From the IMG/VR virus record IMGVR_UViG_3300038441_001119, positions 62,001-126,000 of that record: DNA of 64,000 nt. One strand, given 5' to 3'. The translations under genes and the position numbers were made by a program. The notes beneath the pieces were generated by a model. That model was not told the DNA's origin. It ran no database searches and worked only from the letters and a program-made list of their open reading frames with translations. The DNA comes from a virus. This document shows positions 39,330 to 47,803 of the stretch, piece after piece (position 1 is the first letter of the stretch; every line of letters begins with the position of its first letter).

Positions 39330-39965
39330 TTATATAGCCCAGACATCATCGAAGTTGCCGGGTCTCAGAATGAACTTTCTGATCCGACCGATACCAGATC
39401 CGTATTCAACCATACGTCTGATGTTTTCCACAAGGGGAAGCTTGGGAAAAGTCTCAAACAGGTGAACAGAGGGATCCAGTGTGACGATATCCAGATGGAT
39501 GGCGGTGATCTCTTCCTTGTCGTCCAGCTCCACATGGATGTGCTTGCCCACTTTGACACGCGCAGGGGCGGAGCTATCCTCGAAGCGGGTGGTATCTCCG
39601 GTAATAGCCGCCCATCCAGCTGCACTCGGATTGTCGAGAGCCTTGATCAGGAACTCTTCATACTTGGTACCTATGGAGCGAGAGGAGGAATAGACATCCT
39701 CTTCATCGGCATCCATAAGGGCGGTGTTCTTACCCTCACGGGAGGAGTACCCGTTATCCGTAAAGTCAGGAACAGTTTCCCTAAGCAGAGTATAAGGGTC
39801 CTGCAGGCAGAGCTGCAAGGCCCGTAGATGCATCACCGGATAGGAATCTTCCGGAAACTGCAGAGTGTAATTTTTCACTACTCCACCTGATTTGACGTAG
39901 CCATTCAGCTGAAAGCTTTTATGGCTGGACTCAAGGTCGAGTAGTAGGTCTAGTGTTTTTTGCAT
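39330..39965 (-). CDS. Hypothetical protein, 211 aa
   Basis: Starts MQKTLDLLLDLESSHKSF. Mixed alpha/beta, with VGKHIHVELDDKEEITAIHL and a basic end (IRKFILRPGNFDD). Overlaps the upstream membrane-protein gene by 35 bases. Function unknown. Confidence 0.6.
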   Translation of the reverse strand: MQKTLDLLLDLESSHKSFQLNGYVKSGGVVKNYTLQFPEDSYPVMHLRALQLCLQDPYTLLRETVPDFTDNGYSSREGKNTALMDADEEDVYSSSRSIGTKYEEFLIKALDNPSAAGWAAITGDTTRFEDSSAPARVKVGKHIHVELDDKEEITAIHLDIVTLDPSVHLFETFPKLPLVENIRRMVEYGSGIGRIRKFILRPGNFDDVWAI

Positions 39966-40149
39966 GTATGTGTGAACGCGGTTTAAATACGGCCTCGGTA
40001 ATCAATAAGACTAACCAGACCGCCAGAAATATAAGTGGGAGACTTGATGGTGGGGCACCTAGTACCATCATGAATAGATTGACTAAACTGATGACTACAA
40101 GACAGTAGCCAGCGGTTTTGCGTAGTGTTACCAAATGTCTGAATGTCAT
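39931..40149 (-). CDS. Small membrane protein, two spans
   Basis: 72 residues from the ATG at 40149 (MTFRHLVTLRK). Two hydrophobic segments (YCLVVISLVNLFMMVLG and LPLIFLAVWLVLLITEAV) and a basic tail. The frame is open upstream to an ATG at 40221, which is an alternative start. Function unknown. Confidence 0.55.
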   Translation of the reverse strand: MTFRHLVTLRKTAGYCLVVISLVNLFMMVLGAPPSSLPLIFLAVWLVLLITEAVFKPRSHIHAKNTRPTTRP

Positions 40150-40154
40150 GTTTT

Positions 40155-40265
40155 CTAGGGGTTGAATATTATCTGAAGTATAGCGGAAGCTGTTCGACTG
40201 CACGCATACACCTGCACACATACAGCGACAACTATGATGTACTTGATTATAGAGCGGGTACTCAA
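40155..40265 (-). CDS. Possible small hydrophobic peptide, 36 aa
   Basis: TTG start overlapping the upstream TGA as TTGA, reading STRSIIKYIIVVAVCVQV and ending NP-TAG. One membrane segment. It competes with an upstream extension of the 39931 gene; only one is likely to be real. Confidence 0.25.
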   Translation of the reverse strand: MSTRSIIKYIIVVAVCVQVYACSRTASAILQIIFNP

Positions 40266-40432
40266 GCCGTTGTGTAACCCATAATGATGACGATAAGGAT
40301 GACCGTAGTTACGGCACTCCATGCTCCTGCTCTAGTGGAGGACAACTGGAAAATGAGAGCCGATAAAAGAAGAGCACCTACAATGCTCATAATTGCCCAG
40401 TCCTTGTCGGTAAGTTGTATGTCAACTGTCAT
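40262..40432 (-). CDS. Small membrane protein, 56 aa
   Basis: Start at the ATG at 40432 (MTVDIQLTDKDWAIMSIV), just past the terminator of the upstream gene; the longer frame runs through that hairpin. Two short spans, one at 14-32 and one at 36-53. Function unknown. Confidence 0.55.
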   Translation of the reverse strand: MTVDIQLTDKDWAIMSIVGALLLSALIFQLSSTRAGAWSAVTTVILIVIIMGYTTA

Positions 40433-40466
40433 AAAAAGGAAACCCGGGTTATCCCCGGGTCTTTTT
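40433..40466 (-). terminator. Terminator overlapping the end of the DUF1064 gene
   Basis: 7-bp stem ACCCGGG/CCCGGGT with loop TTATC; A- and T-runs flank both sides. The stop codon of the 40449 gene lies in the loop. Confidence 0.75.
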
Positions 40467-40943
40467 GGTTTTCTTTTCTTGTGGTAGTCTTTTGTACCCT
40501 TTGCTTTCGAGTACACTTGCTATGGCTTCCAAGTCCCGCACCAGACGCGGAAGGTACAGCGGCTGCTTGTACTTATAGAGAAACATCTTGTGCTTCATCT
40601 TAAAGACAGCATCCTGCATACCCTTCGCGTCCACTACAGTATGCTTAGAAGTGATTGGAGAATCCTTGGCCTTACGTTTGGGACCAAAGATGAAGTCGCC
40701 TTTGTAGAGGATTTCCCTTCGCAGGACATTGTCAGTATCCCGGAAGGATTCTTGTAACAGGAACTTAGGTTGTAATTCGAACGTATCCCTGCCGAAATTA
40801 TCACGAAGAAACTTGTATACCTTCATTTCGTGCTTGGAGTCGAATACCACGCCATCTTCCGTACGAGCTTCCTTGGCAGACACGATAATGCGGCTGCCTC
40901 GTTTTTCTCTTCCGAAAGGATTGACTCCTGTTTCCTCTGACAT
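40449..40943 (-). CDS. DUF1064-type nuclease-like protein
   Basis: 164 residues. Shows the PD-(D/E)XK-related pattern of phage DUF1064 proteins: VVFDSKHEMKVYKFL with E39, QPKFLLQESF, ILYKGDFIF with D83, and VVDAKGMQD with D105 and K107. Such proteins are thought to be Holliday-junction or branched-DNA endonucleases. The basic C-terminus (QEKKTKKTRG) fits DNA binding. Confidence 0.65.
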   Translation of the reverse strand: MSEETGVNPFGREKRGSRIIVSAKEARTEDGVVFDSKHEMKVYKFLRDNFGRDTFELQPKFLLQESFRDTDNVLRREILYKGDFIFGPKRKAKDSPITSKHTVVDAKGMQDAVFKMKHKMFLYKYKQPLYLPRLVRDLEAIASVLESKGYKRLPQEKKTKKTRG

Positions 40944-40974
40944 GTACGTCTACATACCAGTTACATGGAGAGTG

Positions 40975-41184
40975 TCAACTCTTTGTAGCAACTTCCAAAT
41001 CAGTTACCCCAATAATTTCTATTCCTAGGAGATTACCTTTGTTGTCAGCATCTACGACAACCGTAACGCCGTCTACAGAGGTGAACGACTTGGACATACG
41101 CACACCTTCGTAACCTTCGGCAACATGCATATAGATCATGCCGCCTTGCTTGGGGCTTATTTCTACTTTCAGTTTTTTGGCCAT
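40975..41184 (-). CDS. DUF2283-like small protein
   Basis: 69 residues with the family pattern: YMHVAEGYEG, then VVVDADNKGNLLGIEIIGV. A beta-strand protein of unknown biochemical function, known in several phages and bacteria. Overlaps the CYTH gene by 16 bases. Confidence 0.6.
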   Translation of the reverse strand: MAKKLKVEISPKQGGMIYMHVAEGYEGVRMSKSFTSVDGVTVVVDADNKGNLLGIEIIGVTDLEVATKS

Positions 41185-41693
41185 GTGTTATAGGGATGAT
41201 TAACTAAATAGGCATTGGAGTAGCGGATATCTTCGGATACTTCAACAGTGGTCCATGAAGGGATTTCGATATCCTCGTCTTCGGATTCCAGCTCCACCTC
41301 GACCAGTTTGAGTTGTGAGTTCTCGTCCTCGAAAACATCAAGCTCCCAGACCTTACCCCCGAAAGGGATACGCAGTCTCTTTTTGCTGAGACATTTGACC
41401 TTAGGATCTACCAGTAGCTGCTCGGCCTTTTCGATAGGGATTTCCGTTTCGATTTCTTCGCGAGTGATCTTGGAGTCGGTGGGAGTCTTGATCGTCAGCA
41501 CAGACTTTGTGTCGTTTTCAACACGGACCCTTACGGTGACATTGGAGGTACCAGTATTGATGTAACCCTGCCTGATGTTTGTGAAATCCTTCAGCATAAC
41601 CTTGGGACGCATATTGTCCTCCAGCCAGCTTGCGAGTGCGTCCTCATCTACGAGGAACTTTCTTTCGATTTCTTTTTTGCTAATGGTGCTCAT
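41169..41693 (-). CDS. CYTH-domain triphosphatase-like protein
   Basis: 174 residues. Begins with the diagnostic ExExK motif, E8-I-E10-R-K12 in KKEIERKFLV, followed by alternating charged strands (VTVRVRVEN, SVLTIKTPT, EIETEIPI, LRIPFGGKVWELDVFED) of the triphosphate tunnel. Family members hydrolyse inorganic triphosphate, thiamine triphosphate or RNA 5' triphosphates, or act as CyaB-type cyclases. Length suits a stand-alone triphosphatase. Substrate unknown. Confidence 0.8.
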   Translation of the reverse strand: MSTISKKEIERKFLVDEDALASWLEDNMRPKVMLKDFTNIRQGYINTGTSNVTVRVRVENDTKSVLTIKTPTDSKITREEIETEIPIEKAEQLLVDPKVKCLSKKRLRIPFGGKVWELDVFEDENSQLKLVEVELESEDEDIEIPSWTTVEVSEDIRYSNAYLVNHPYNTWPKN

Positions 41694-41709
41694 AGGGGTA
41701 TAAAAGAAA

Positions 41710-41747
41710 ACCTCCCCAATTACGCATTGTTAAGAGGCGGGGGAGGT
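41710..41747 (-). terminator. Terminator ending the portal-region operon
   Basis: 8-bp stem ACCTCCCC/GGGGAGGT with a long loop and TTTTCTTTTATACC on the minus strand, 23 bases after the stop at 41770. Confidence 0.75.
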
Positions 41748-41769
41748 ATGATTGAAGTTGTAAGTTAGT

Positions 41770-43068
41770 TTACAGTTTCTTGTCAAACATCTGATCTATT
41801 TCGTCAGTGGTTTGACCGTGAACCTGTTTGGCAGGAGTTTTTTGCATCTCCTTGCCGATGAGGAATTCCATCAGCTTGTGAGGGGAGAATTCATTGAATC
41901 CATCCTCGTCTGAAAGGGGTTCCTTGTCTTCCGCATCATCCTCGTCGTCGTCACCAAGTACTCCGTTGAGGGTGGAATGCATATCGCTTGCTCCAATGGC
42001 AGCAGCGATTTTAAGAAGCGCAACCTTGTCGGTCTCAGGCAGTTCAGCAGCAACCTTCACATAGGTAGGGCAGCTGTCTGCGTATTCTGCCGCTGCGATC
42101 TGAGCGGTAATAGGGAGCAGGACATCACTCTTACTAAGAAGACAGACGGACATCTTGCGAGCCGCTGGAGTGATCTCTTGATCCGAAGCACCCTTGATCA
42201 AATCGAACGCAGTACCAACACCAAGGTTAGCGACGTTGTCCTCAATCTCGGAAATGCGACCTTCAGCAACAGCATATACAAGGTCAGGAAGGAATGAAGC
42301 AGACTTAGCCATTCCCAATACTATATCACACAGAATGACTACCCCTTGCCTGAGGTCTTCTTCAGTAGTGGTAAAGTCCACCTCAGAGGCGTACTTGGTA
42401 GTCTCCTCTTCTTGTGGGGCTGGTTTGCCAATAGCGATAGGGTTCTCCTGATCGATTGGACGCCCGTCACGGGTGTAGCGAACGCGAAGGGATTTAGGCT
42501 TACCGAGAGCATCTCCCAGTTTAGTGGCCTTGCTTCCCGGAAAGTAATGATTAAGGGCCTTGTTGGTCACGACGCCAGACGCAATGCCAGCGAGCAAGGT
42601 GAGGGCAACAGGCGAAGAGGTAAGTAGTTCCGGAACACTAACAGGTTTACGGGAAGCATCAACAGCGGCAGCAGTCTTAACAGCCCCGGGTTCGTTGACG
42701 AGCTTGTCCCAGTAGACTTTCTGCGCGTCGTCGAGATCAGACTGAAGGCTTTTCTTCTTAACTTTCTGGTACAGTTTGCGACCCAGCATGTATGCAGCCA
42801 GAGCAGAAGTGATACCAGTAGCTGCAGCAGCTCCAGTACCAATAACAGAAGCTTGTTTGTCCAGAGGAACGTCAACGTACATCACATTGTCGTCATAACC
42901 AGTATCCTTCTCCCGGTCAGCTTTCTGCTTGAGGTATTGGATATAGTTCATTGCTGACGTGAGGGCAGCAACACCAAGACCGGCAGTAGCACCGGCGCCA
43001 GCAAAGGTTTTCACCAAATGCTTGGTACGAGGAGAGAATGCGCTATTAGTAGGAGCAGGAGCGGTCAT
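41770..43068 (-). CDS. Gly/Ala-rich virion-type protein, 432 aa
   Basis: Three hydrophobic Gly/Ala segments (AGAGATAGLGVAALTSAMNY at about 24-43, GTGAAAATGITSALAAYMLG at about 77-96, and TSSPVALTLLAGIASGV at about 155-171), separated by basic and acidic helical parts, then a helical C-terminal half. The pattern recurs in the 43571, 44206 and 21568 proteins. Downstream of the portal, such proteins are good candidates for internal head proteins that insert into the host membrane at DNA entry. This role is inference. Confidence 0.6.
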   Translation of the reverse strand: MTAPAPTNSAFSPRTKHLVKTFAGAGATAGLGVAALTSAMNYIQYLKQKADREKDTGYDDNVMYVDVPLDKQASVIGTGAAAATGITSALAAYMLGRKLYQKVKKKSLQSDLDDAQKVYWDKLVNEPGAVKTAAAVDASRKPVSVPELLTSSPVALTLLAGIASGVVTNKALNHYFPGSKATKLGDALGKPKSLRVRYTRDGRPIDQENPIAIGKPAPQEEETTKYASEVDFTTTEEDLRQGVVILCDIVLGMAKSASFLPDLVYAVAEGRISEIEDNVANLGVGTAFDLIKGASDQEITPAARKMSVCLLSKSDVLLPITAQIAAAEYADSCPTYVKVAAELPETDKVALLKIAAAIGASDMHSTLNGVLGDDDEDDAEDKEPLSDEDGFNEFSPHKLMEFLIGKEMQKTPAKQVHGQTTDEIDQMFDKKL

Positions 43069-43070
43069 GG

Positions 43071-43568
43071 TTAAAGTACATTAAACTTTTTGTACTGAAT
43101 AGACTGATATTGGAATAATACCTTGAAAGTCCCTTCAACGGTAGAAAATTCTGTCTTGTTGCGTAGGACTCGGATGCTAGGGGAACCGAGAGGCAACGTA
43201 AGGCTCATCAACCTGTCATACTCTTCCTGATGTTCCTGTTTGCACAGATCGAACACACGGGTATGGATCGACCCAAACTTAAGTGTGTCAGGCGCGGATA
43301 GAGCTTGGTCAGGGATGGAAGGCTTATCGTCAAAACGATCTGGCACCTTAGGAAGCACAGGAGCCGTAGCTTCCGATGGGCCTTTCGGTTCTTCCTCCTC
43401 TGGTTCAGGCGTCGGGATTGTTACACCACCTGCGGCTTCAAACTCACCTTGTTCCGCAGCAGCACCGGGGATGTAGTCCTCGTACTTGGCATCCTCCAAC
43501 TCATCAACTTCAACCGAGAAATCCTTTTCGTTATCCTCGTCGAAGGGAATCACATTATCATCTGACAT
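43071..43568 (-). CDS. Hypothetical virion-region protein, 165 aa
   Basis: Acidic, Pro/Glu-rich first 90 residues (IPTPEPEEEEPKGPSE), then a compact domain ending SIRVLRNKTEFSTVEG and KVLFQYQSIQYKKFNVL. Lies in the portal operon. Disordered acidic N-termini are common in scaffold-like and head-completion proteins, but no family is recognised. Confidence 0.6.
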   Translation of the reverse strand: MSDDNVIPFDEDNEKDFSVEVDELEDAKYEDYIPGAAAEQGEFEAAGGVTIPTPEPEEEEPKGPSEATAPVLPKVPDRFDDKPSIPDQALSAPDTLKFGSIHTRVFDLCKQEHQEEYDRLMSLTLPLGSPSIRVLRNKTEFSTVEGTFKVLFQYQSIQYKKFNVL

Positions 43569-43570
43569 GC

Positions 43571-44206
43571 TTAGTAAGATGCAGCAAAACTCTTAACATC
43601 CGCAAGAGATTTATGCCGCTTGTTGCGCATATCTTCTTCCAGCAGTTTCCGCATACGGTCGTATTCAGAGATCTTCGTCTTGAGCTTCTCGTTCTCGATG
43701 TCGTCGTCTTCGTTGATCTGACGATTCATACCCCAGTAAAGACCTCCACCAACTGCACCAGTGGTTACACCGGCAGCTACGAGGGCTTTCATGAGGGAAG
43801 GGGAGTAAGTGACAGCACGGCCTGCAAGACCCGTAGCAAGCCCCTGTAGGCCCGGAGCGGCGCTCTTCTCAAATGAAGCGTCATGCTCTGCCATGCGGGC
43901 TTCTTCCGCTGCGACAATACGGCTAAAGTGGGGATCCAGAAGTTCAACCATTTCCTCGGACCAGTCGGTCTGCGAAGCGAGTTTCTTCATAAGGAAGTAC
44001 TCTTGGCTAACACCTTCACTCTTGAGAAGGCTTTCCGCAATACCGTTGGCACAGCTACGATACAAACCTACAGCAGCCTCTTTGATCATAGGATCCTTGG
44101 ACTCCACATTGAAGGCTTCCATTTCACCTAGAGTAACAAGAGGATCACGCCCAAGAGCGACAAGGCCGATGGTTTTACCGATTTCTCTGAACGATTGTGT
44201 ATTCAT
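43571..44206 (-). CDS. Virion-type protein with one Gly/Ala membrane segment, 211 aa
   Basis: Helical N-terminal domain (1-125), a membrane-like segment LMKALVAAGVTTGAVGGGLYWG at about 139-160 preceded by basic residues, and a charged C-terminal helix (ENEKLKTKISEYDRMRKLLE). Same design as its neighbours. Starts at the stop of the 44206 gene. Candidate ejection protein. Confidence 0.6.
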   Translation of the reverse strand: MNTQSFREIGKTIGLVALGRDPLVTLGEMEAFNVESKDPMIKEAAVGLYRSCANGIAESLLKSEGVSQEYFLMKKLASQTDWSEEMVELLDPHFSRIVAAEEARMAEHDASFEKSAAPGLQGLATGLAGRAVTYSPSLMKALVAAGVTTGAVGGGLYWGMNRQINEDDDIENEKLKTKISEYDRMRKLLEEDMRNKRHKSLADVKSFAASY

Positions 44207-44982
44207 TAGTATGGACGGACGTACTGTCCGAAAGCGTTAACTTTTGATTGATTGGAATTGTAGCCAACGACGCCACCTATGATAGCACCCGCCAAGGGCA
44301 TAAGCAAACCTTTTGCAGACAGGAACCTACCCACAGCAGCACCCAGAGCAGCACCGATGAGACCGCTTACTCCGCGAGACAAACTGTTGGCTTCGCTATT
44401 GGACAAACGACGAACACCTGCGATGAGAGCCTGCTTCTCAGTGATAGACAAAGAGCCATTACGCTCGATGTCACGGATAAGATCGTAGGCACTACCGGAC
44501 TTGGTCATCTGGTTGCGTTGATAGTGATTATAAGCAAGAGCACCTCCACCCACAAGAGCGCCCAGTAGTCCTGCTTTCCAGTTACCACCTTCTTCAGCTT
44601 TATTGCCTGCATAGGCTGCCAGAGAGTTATTGGAGTACTGTTTGCTCTTCAGGTACTGGTTAAGGAGAGCACCCCCAATCAGCCCTACACCTGCTCCGAG
44701 CGCAATAGGTTTAGCATAACCAGAGTCCATGGTGGTGTCGAAACCACGCAGCATGTTACCAAACTGCGGTCGAACCATGTCCCCAATTTTAGTACCCCAC
44801 GAATTCTTATTAGCATCAAAGCGATCATAGGAATCGCGTGCTGCGCTATAAGGATTGGCTTGCTGATAATTGCGATCAAACGTCGCAGCAAACTGTTTGT
44901 CTGTCAGACTGTTGTAGACATCTGGCGGAATATCAGTTTGCCCAACCATCTGTGAGCGCATTTGTGGGGTATACTGCTGCAT
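44206..44982 (-). CDS. Gly-zipper virion-type protein, 258 aa
   Basis: Gln/Asn/Tyr-rich N-terminus, then three Gly/Ala membrane-like segments: IALGAGVGLIGGALLNQYL, GLLGALVGGGALAYNHY and VSGLIGAALGAAVGRFL, plus a fourth near the end (LAGAIIGGVVGYN). GxxxG spacing is suitable for membrane insertion or helix packing. Overlaps the upstream gene by one base. Candidate internal virion protein. Confidence 0.6.
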   Translation of the reverse strand: MQQYTPQMRSQMVGQTDIPPDVYNSLTDKQFAATFDRNYQQANPYSAARDSYDRFDANKNSWGTKIGDMVRPQFGNMLRGFDTTMDSGYAKPIALGAGVGLIGGALLNQYLKSKQYSNNSLAAYAGNKAEEGGNWKAGLLGALVGGGALAYNHYQRNQMTKSGSAYDLIRDIERNGSLSITEKQALIAGVRRLSNSEANSLSRGVSGLIGAALGAAVGRFLSAKGLLMPLAGAIIGGVVGYNSNQSKVNAFGQYVRPY

Positions 44983-45188
44983 TAGTACGTCTGACGGTAT
45001 TGATCAGAGTCTACCTCAGATCCGTGTCCAGTACCAGCAATTACGTTGTCTCCGGTCCAGCCGGGGTCCTTGGGAGGATCAGGCTGAGGACCGTTCTTAC
45101 CGTTTTCCGATATACCGCCAATCTTGTCCCCTTCGATGCCGAGGACCTTCTTGCGGATCTCTTTGATTTGATGAATGCGAGGGTTCAT
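44982..45188 (-). CDS. Small protein after the portal gene, 68 aa
   Basis: Start at ATG 45188, overlapping the portal TAA as TAATG. Short basic helix (NPRIHQIKEIRKKVLG) then a Gly/Pro/Asp-rich disordered tail. Function unknown. Confidence 0.6.
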   Translation of the reverse strand: MNPRIHQIKEIRKKVLGIEGDKIGGISENGKNGPQPDPPKDPGWTGDNVIAGTGHGSEVDSDQYRQTY

Positions 45189-47038
45189 TATTGTTGAGGA
45201 GGTGCGCCAGCGCCACCTTGTGCGGCGATCTGACCAGCTTGTTGTCTGCCCATGGACTCGCCTTGAGAACGATACTTCTCCATGAGTTGTTTCGCAAGAG
45301 CATGGATGTTCGGCTTGGTTGCCTCGACATTCGCCATATCCTTCTGGCGCTCGCCTTCTTCCATATTGAGCCACTTCTGCGCGAGTTGATCGGCTTCCTG
45401 CCATTGCTGATCGGGAGTACCTCCACCGCCTGCAGCACCAGCTTGACCCGGAGCACCTGCCCCAGCAGCTCCGACAGCCTGACCGAGACTTGCAGCTTCC
45501 TGTTGCTTCTGAAGCTCGGCTTGAGCCTCCTGAGCAGCAAGGTTGAACTCGGTGTCTTCTTGGAGACGCTGACGGTAGGCTTGGACGGGGTCCTTGATAC
45601 CGAGAGATTTGAGGAAGTGCTCGCGTGGAAATTCTCCACCAGCCATAAGCTGCATCTCGATGTTCCGTTTTTCGACATCGTCTGCAATGGTTGGGGTTTG
45701 CATTTCGATCTCCATAGGAGGAAGACCAAGGAAGTCACGGGTACGGTTGGTCACCCATTTAACGAACTTGTTGAAGTTATGATAAACGAAATGGAAGGAC
45801 CGCTCGAAGACACGGACTGCGATGGGGAAATTTTGATACTGCAGCGTACCATGGAACAGCTCAGCAGGGTAACCCACAGAGTTGAGGATGGTATTCATCT
45901 GCAGCTCCATGAGATCTTTAGGAACTAGCTCCTTACCGTTACCGGAAAGCTCGCTGTAGTTCGTCTGGAAAGGAATAGCGAACACACTGTCCTGCTCCTC
46001 GCGCCACTTATGGACAACACCTTTCATGTGCTGCATCCACTGTGCGGAGTTCTGCATGAACATAGGGTCAATGTCACCTCCCGAACCAGAACCAAAGCCG
46101 GGGGAAACAAGACGCAACGGAACCATGTAGTCACGAGCGAGCGTTTCGTCGATCTTACGGTAGACTTGGAGTTGGTGTAGCTCCCGATAATGGGCAATAG
46201 GATTTGGAATACCAAGTCCCTTCTTGGAGATACCAGTAATCGATGGTCGGGTGAACATAAAGACGTGACCTTCGTTGAAACGGAAGTCGCCTTTCTCTGC
46301 AATCACCTGCAGCATCTTCTTATGAGTCTGGTTGATCTCGAAGATGTCGTTATTTTGGATCGCTTGTTTGAACTCAGGATCGAATTGATAAACAACTTCG
46401 GTCTTCTTGGACATGGTTCCATAGTTGACCCGGCAGTAACGCGGATCAAGCATCACAAGCGAGATACCTTTCTTATCCTTGGAGAACTTGTCGATGAATT
46501 CGAACTCGACGGTATCAGCTTCCTTCCAAGAGCGACCTTGCGCCACCTGCTTTGGATCAGGAGCGGTAAAGGTGCATTTCTGCCAGTTGTATTTGAGCAG
46601 CTCGCGAGGAATGATACTGATGTTGTAATACTTCGGCTTACCGGGGACGCGAACATCCTTGAGGTACCGATGGAATGGGAAGTTAATACGAACAAAGCCA
46701 ACACCGTATGCTGACCAGTCGTCTCCCAAGTTTTGTTGTGTCTGGAAAATATCCAGATCATCCACTAGAAACTGACGCCATTCGTCCTGCTCTTCTGGAG
46801 AGCCTTTTTTACCAATGAAACCAACGTCCGTGATAAAGTGAGAGATGACCCGACGAGACGCTTCAGCGTACTGTCCCGTCAGGTTGTAAAGGTAAGCGCA
46901 GAAATCCAACGACGATCTATAGTCTGTCGGGAATGTCTCATTACTGTAGAGTAGGAACGGGTTGGTATGACCCTTCCCACCGCTACGAGGGGAGCTAAAC
47001 TGCTTGTTATTCCCGATAGGGATCGCATTGGAATTCAT
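45188..47038 (-). CDS. Portal protein
   Basis: 616 residues. N-terminal region FTDYRSSLDF/YAEASRRVISHFI, clip and stem segments, then the helical crown rich in Gln/Ala/Glu (AQEAQAELQKQQEAASLG). Conserved portal-like features include RELLKYNWQKCTF, RYCRVNYGTM, an extended SGSGGDIDPMFM loop and YPAELFHGTLQYQNF. Forms the dodecameric channel of the head vertex for packaging and ejection. Identification rests on overall pattern and on the neighbours; the large terminase must lie outside the window. Confidence 0.75.
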   Translation of the reverse strand: MNSNAIPIGNNKQFSSPRSGGKGHTNPFLLYSNETFPTDYRSSLDFCAYLYNLTGQYAEASRRVISHFITDVGFIGKKGSPEEQDEWRQFLVDDLDIFQTQQNLGDDWSAYGVGFVRINFPFHRYLKDVRVPGKPKYYNISIIPRELLKYNWQKCTFTAPDPKQVAQGRSWKEADTVEFEFIDKFSKDKKGISLVMLDPRYCRVNYGTMSKKTEVVYQFDPEFKQAIQNNDIFEINQTHKKMLQVIAEKGDFRFNEGHVFMFTRPSITGISKKGLGIPNPIAHYRELHQLQVYRKIDETLARDYMVPLRLVSPGFGSGSGGDIDPMFMQNSAQWMQHMKGVVHKWREEQDSVFAIPFQTNYSELSGNGKELVPKDLMELQMNTILNSVGYPAELFHGTLQYQNFPIAVRVFERSFHFVYHNFNKFVKWVTNRTRDFLGLPPMEIEMQTPTIADDVEKRNIEMQLMAGGEFPREHFLKSLGIKDPVQAYRQRLQEDTEFNLAAQEAQAELQKQQEAASLGQAVGAAGAGAPGQAGAAGGGGTPDQQWQEADQLAQKWLNMEEGERQKDMANVEATKPNIHALAKQLMEKYRSQGESMGRQQAGQIAAQGGAGAPPQQ

Positions 47039-47043
47039 TTAAT

Positions 47044-47214
47044 TCACTTACTGTCTTTAATCTCTTTATCTGAGATGTCGATTTCCGGAAGGTCTTTGAT
47101 GACCTTGGCAGCCTTGGTTAGACAAGGCTCGCCGTTGACGATAGTCGTACAAGTTTTACCAGTTTCAGAGCAGGGCGATATCCCTTCTTCTACTACAGCT
47201 TTCTTGACAAACAT
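47044..47214 (-). CDS. Small Cys-containing protein, 56 aa
   Basis: Short frame from ATG 47214 (MFVKKAVVEEGISPCSETGK) to TGA, just before the portal gene with a six-base gap. Contains CSETGKTC and a second Cys in GEPCLT, then an acidic helix. It fills the gap exactly and has coding-like composition. Function unknown. Confidence 0.6.
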   Translation of the reverse strand: MFVKKAVVEEGISPCSETGKTCTTIVNGEPCLTKAAKVIKDLPEIDISDKEIKDSK

Positions 47215-47218
47215 GTGA

Positions 47219-47803
47219 TTATTTTATCAGAAACAATTGAATTTGAAATGGAAATTTATCCACCGCGACCTTCCCCATGAACAAACATTCATAGGTACTG
47301 GATTCAGGAGTACCGGTCATAACTGTCACCTCCACGCCGGGGTCTAGTTCCACTTCGGTAAGGGACTTGGAAGGAGTCATTATGACAATATTACTACCGT
47401 CTTCCGACACCCGCATCTGCGACGACTTCAGAAAGATGCTGAATTTATCGATCTTCAGTCGGATAGGGCCTGTCTCGTTAGAGTACAAACTTGAGGCCCA
47501 TTCCAGAACCGCAGAAGCATCCGCTGGATGGTTTCTGGCAAATTTCATCGCAGCATCAGACAGCCCCGGCAAGGGCTGCTTGGCTGCTACTTTCTCCGCC
47601 ATCTTTTCCGACGCTTTATGCAGATCCGAAAGGAAGTCAGTGTTGATGAATGCCATGGCCTTCTCCGTACCTGATTCAGGTTCCTTACGTTCGGGTTTAA
47701 AAGTGGCAGCTTCAAGACCGTCCATAAGCATGAGGGTCTTAGCTTTAAAACTTTCAGGAGTCTTGTCAGACCCTGTATCAGGAATCGGTCCTTTGTGTGG
47801 CAT
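47219..47803 (-). CDS. Hypothetical protein, 194 aa
   Basis: Helical first half (EKMAEKVAAKQPLPGLSD), beta-rich second half (VELDPGVEVTVMTGTPESST) with a hydrophobic end QIQLFLIK. One-base overlap with the DNA ligase gene. Possibly virion-related from position. Function unknown. Confidence 0.6.
   Translation of the reverse strand: MPHKGPIPDTGSDKTPESFKAKTLMLMDGLEAATFKPERKEPESGTEKAMAFINTDFLSDLHKASEKMAEKVAAKQPLPGLSDAAMKFARNHPADASAVLEWASSLYSNETGPIRLKIDKFSIFLKSSQMRVSEDGSNIVIMTPSKSLTEVELDPGVEVTVMTGTPESSTYECLFMGKVAVDKFPFQIQLFLIK

Noticed and set aside
45097-45738. A 213-aa Ser/Arg-rich frame overlapping the portal gene
   Set aside because: Shadow of the Gln/Ala-rich C-terminal helix of the portal gene in another frame; atypical composition and no start context.
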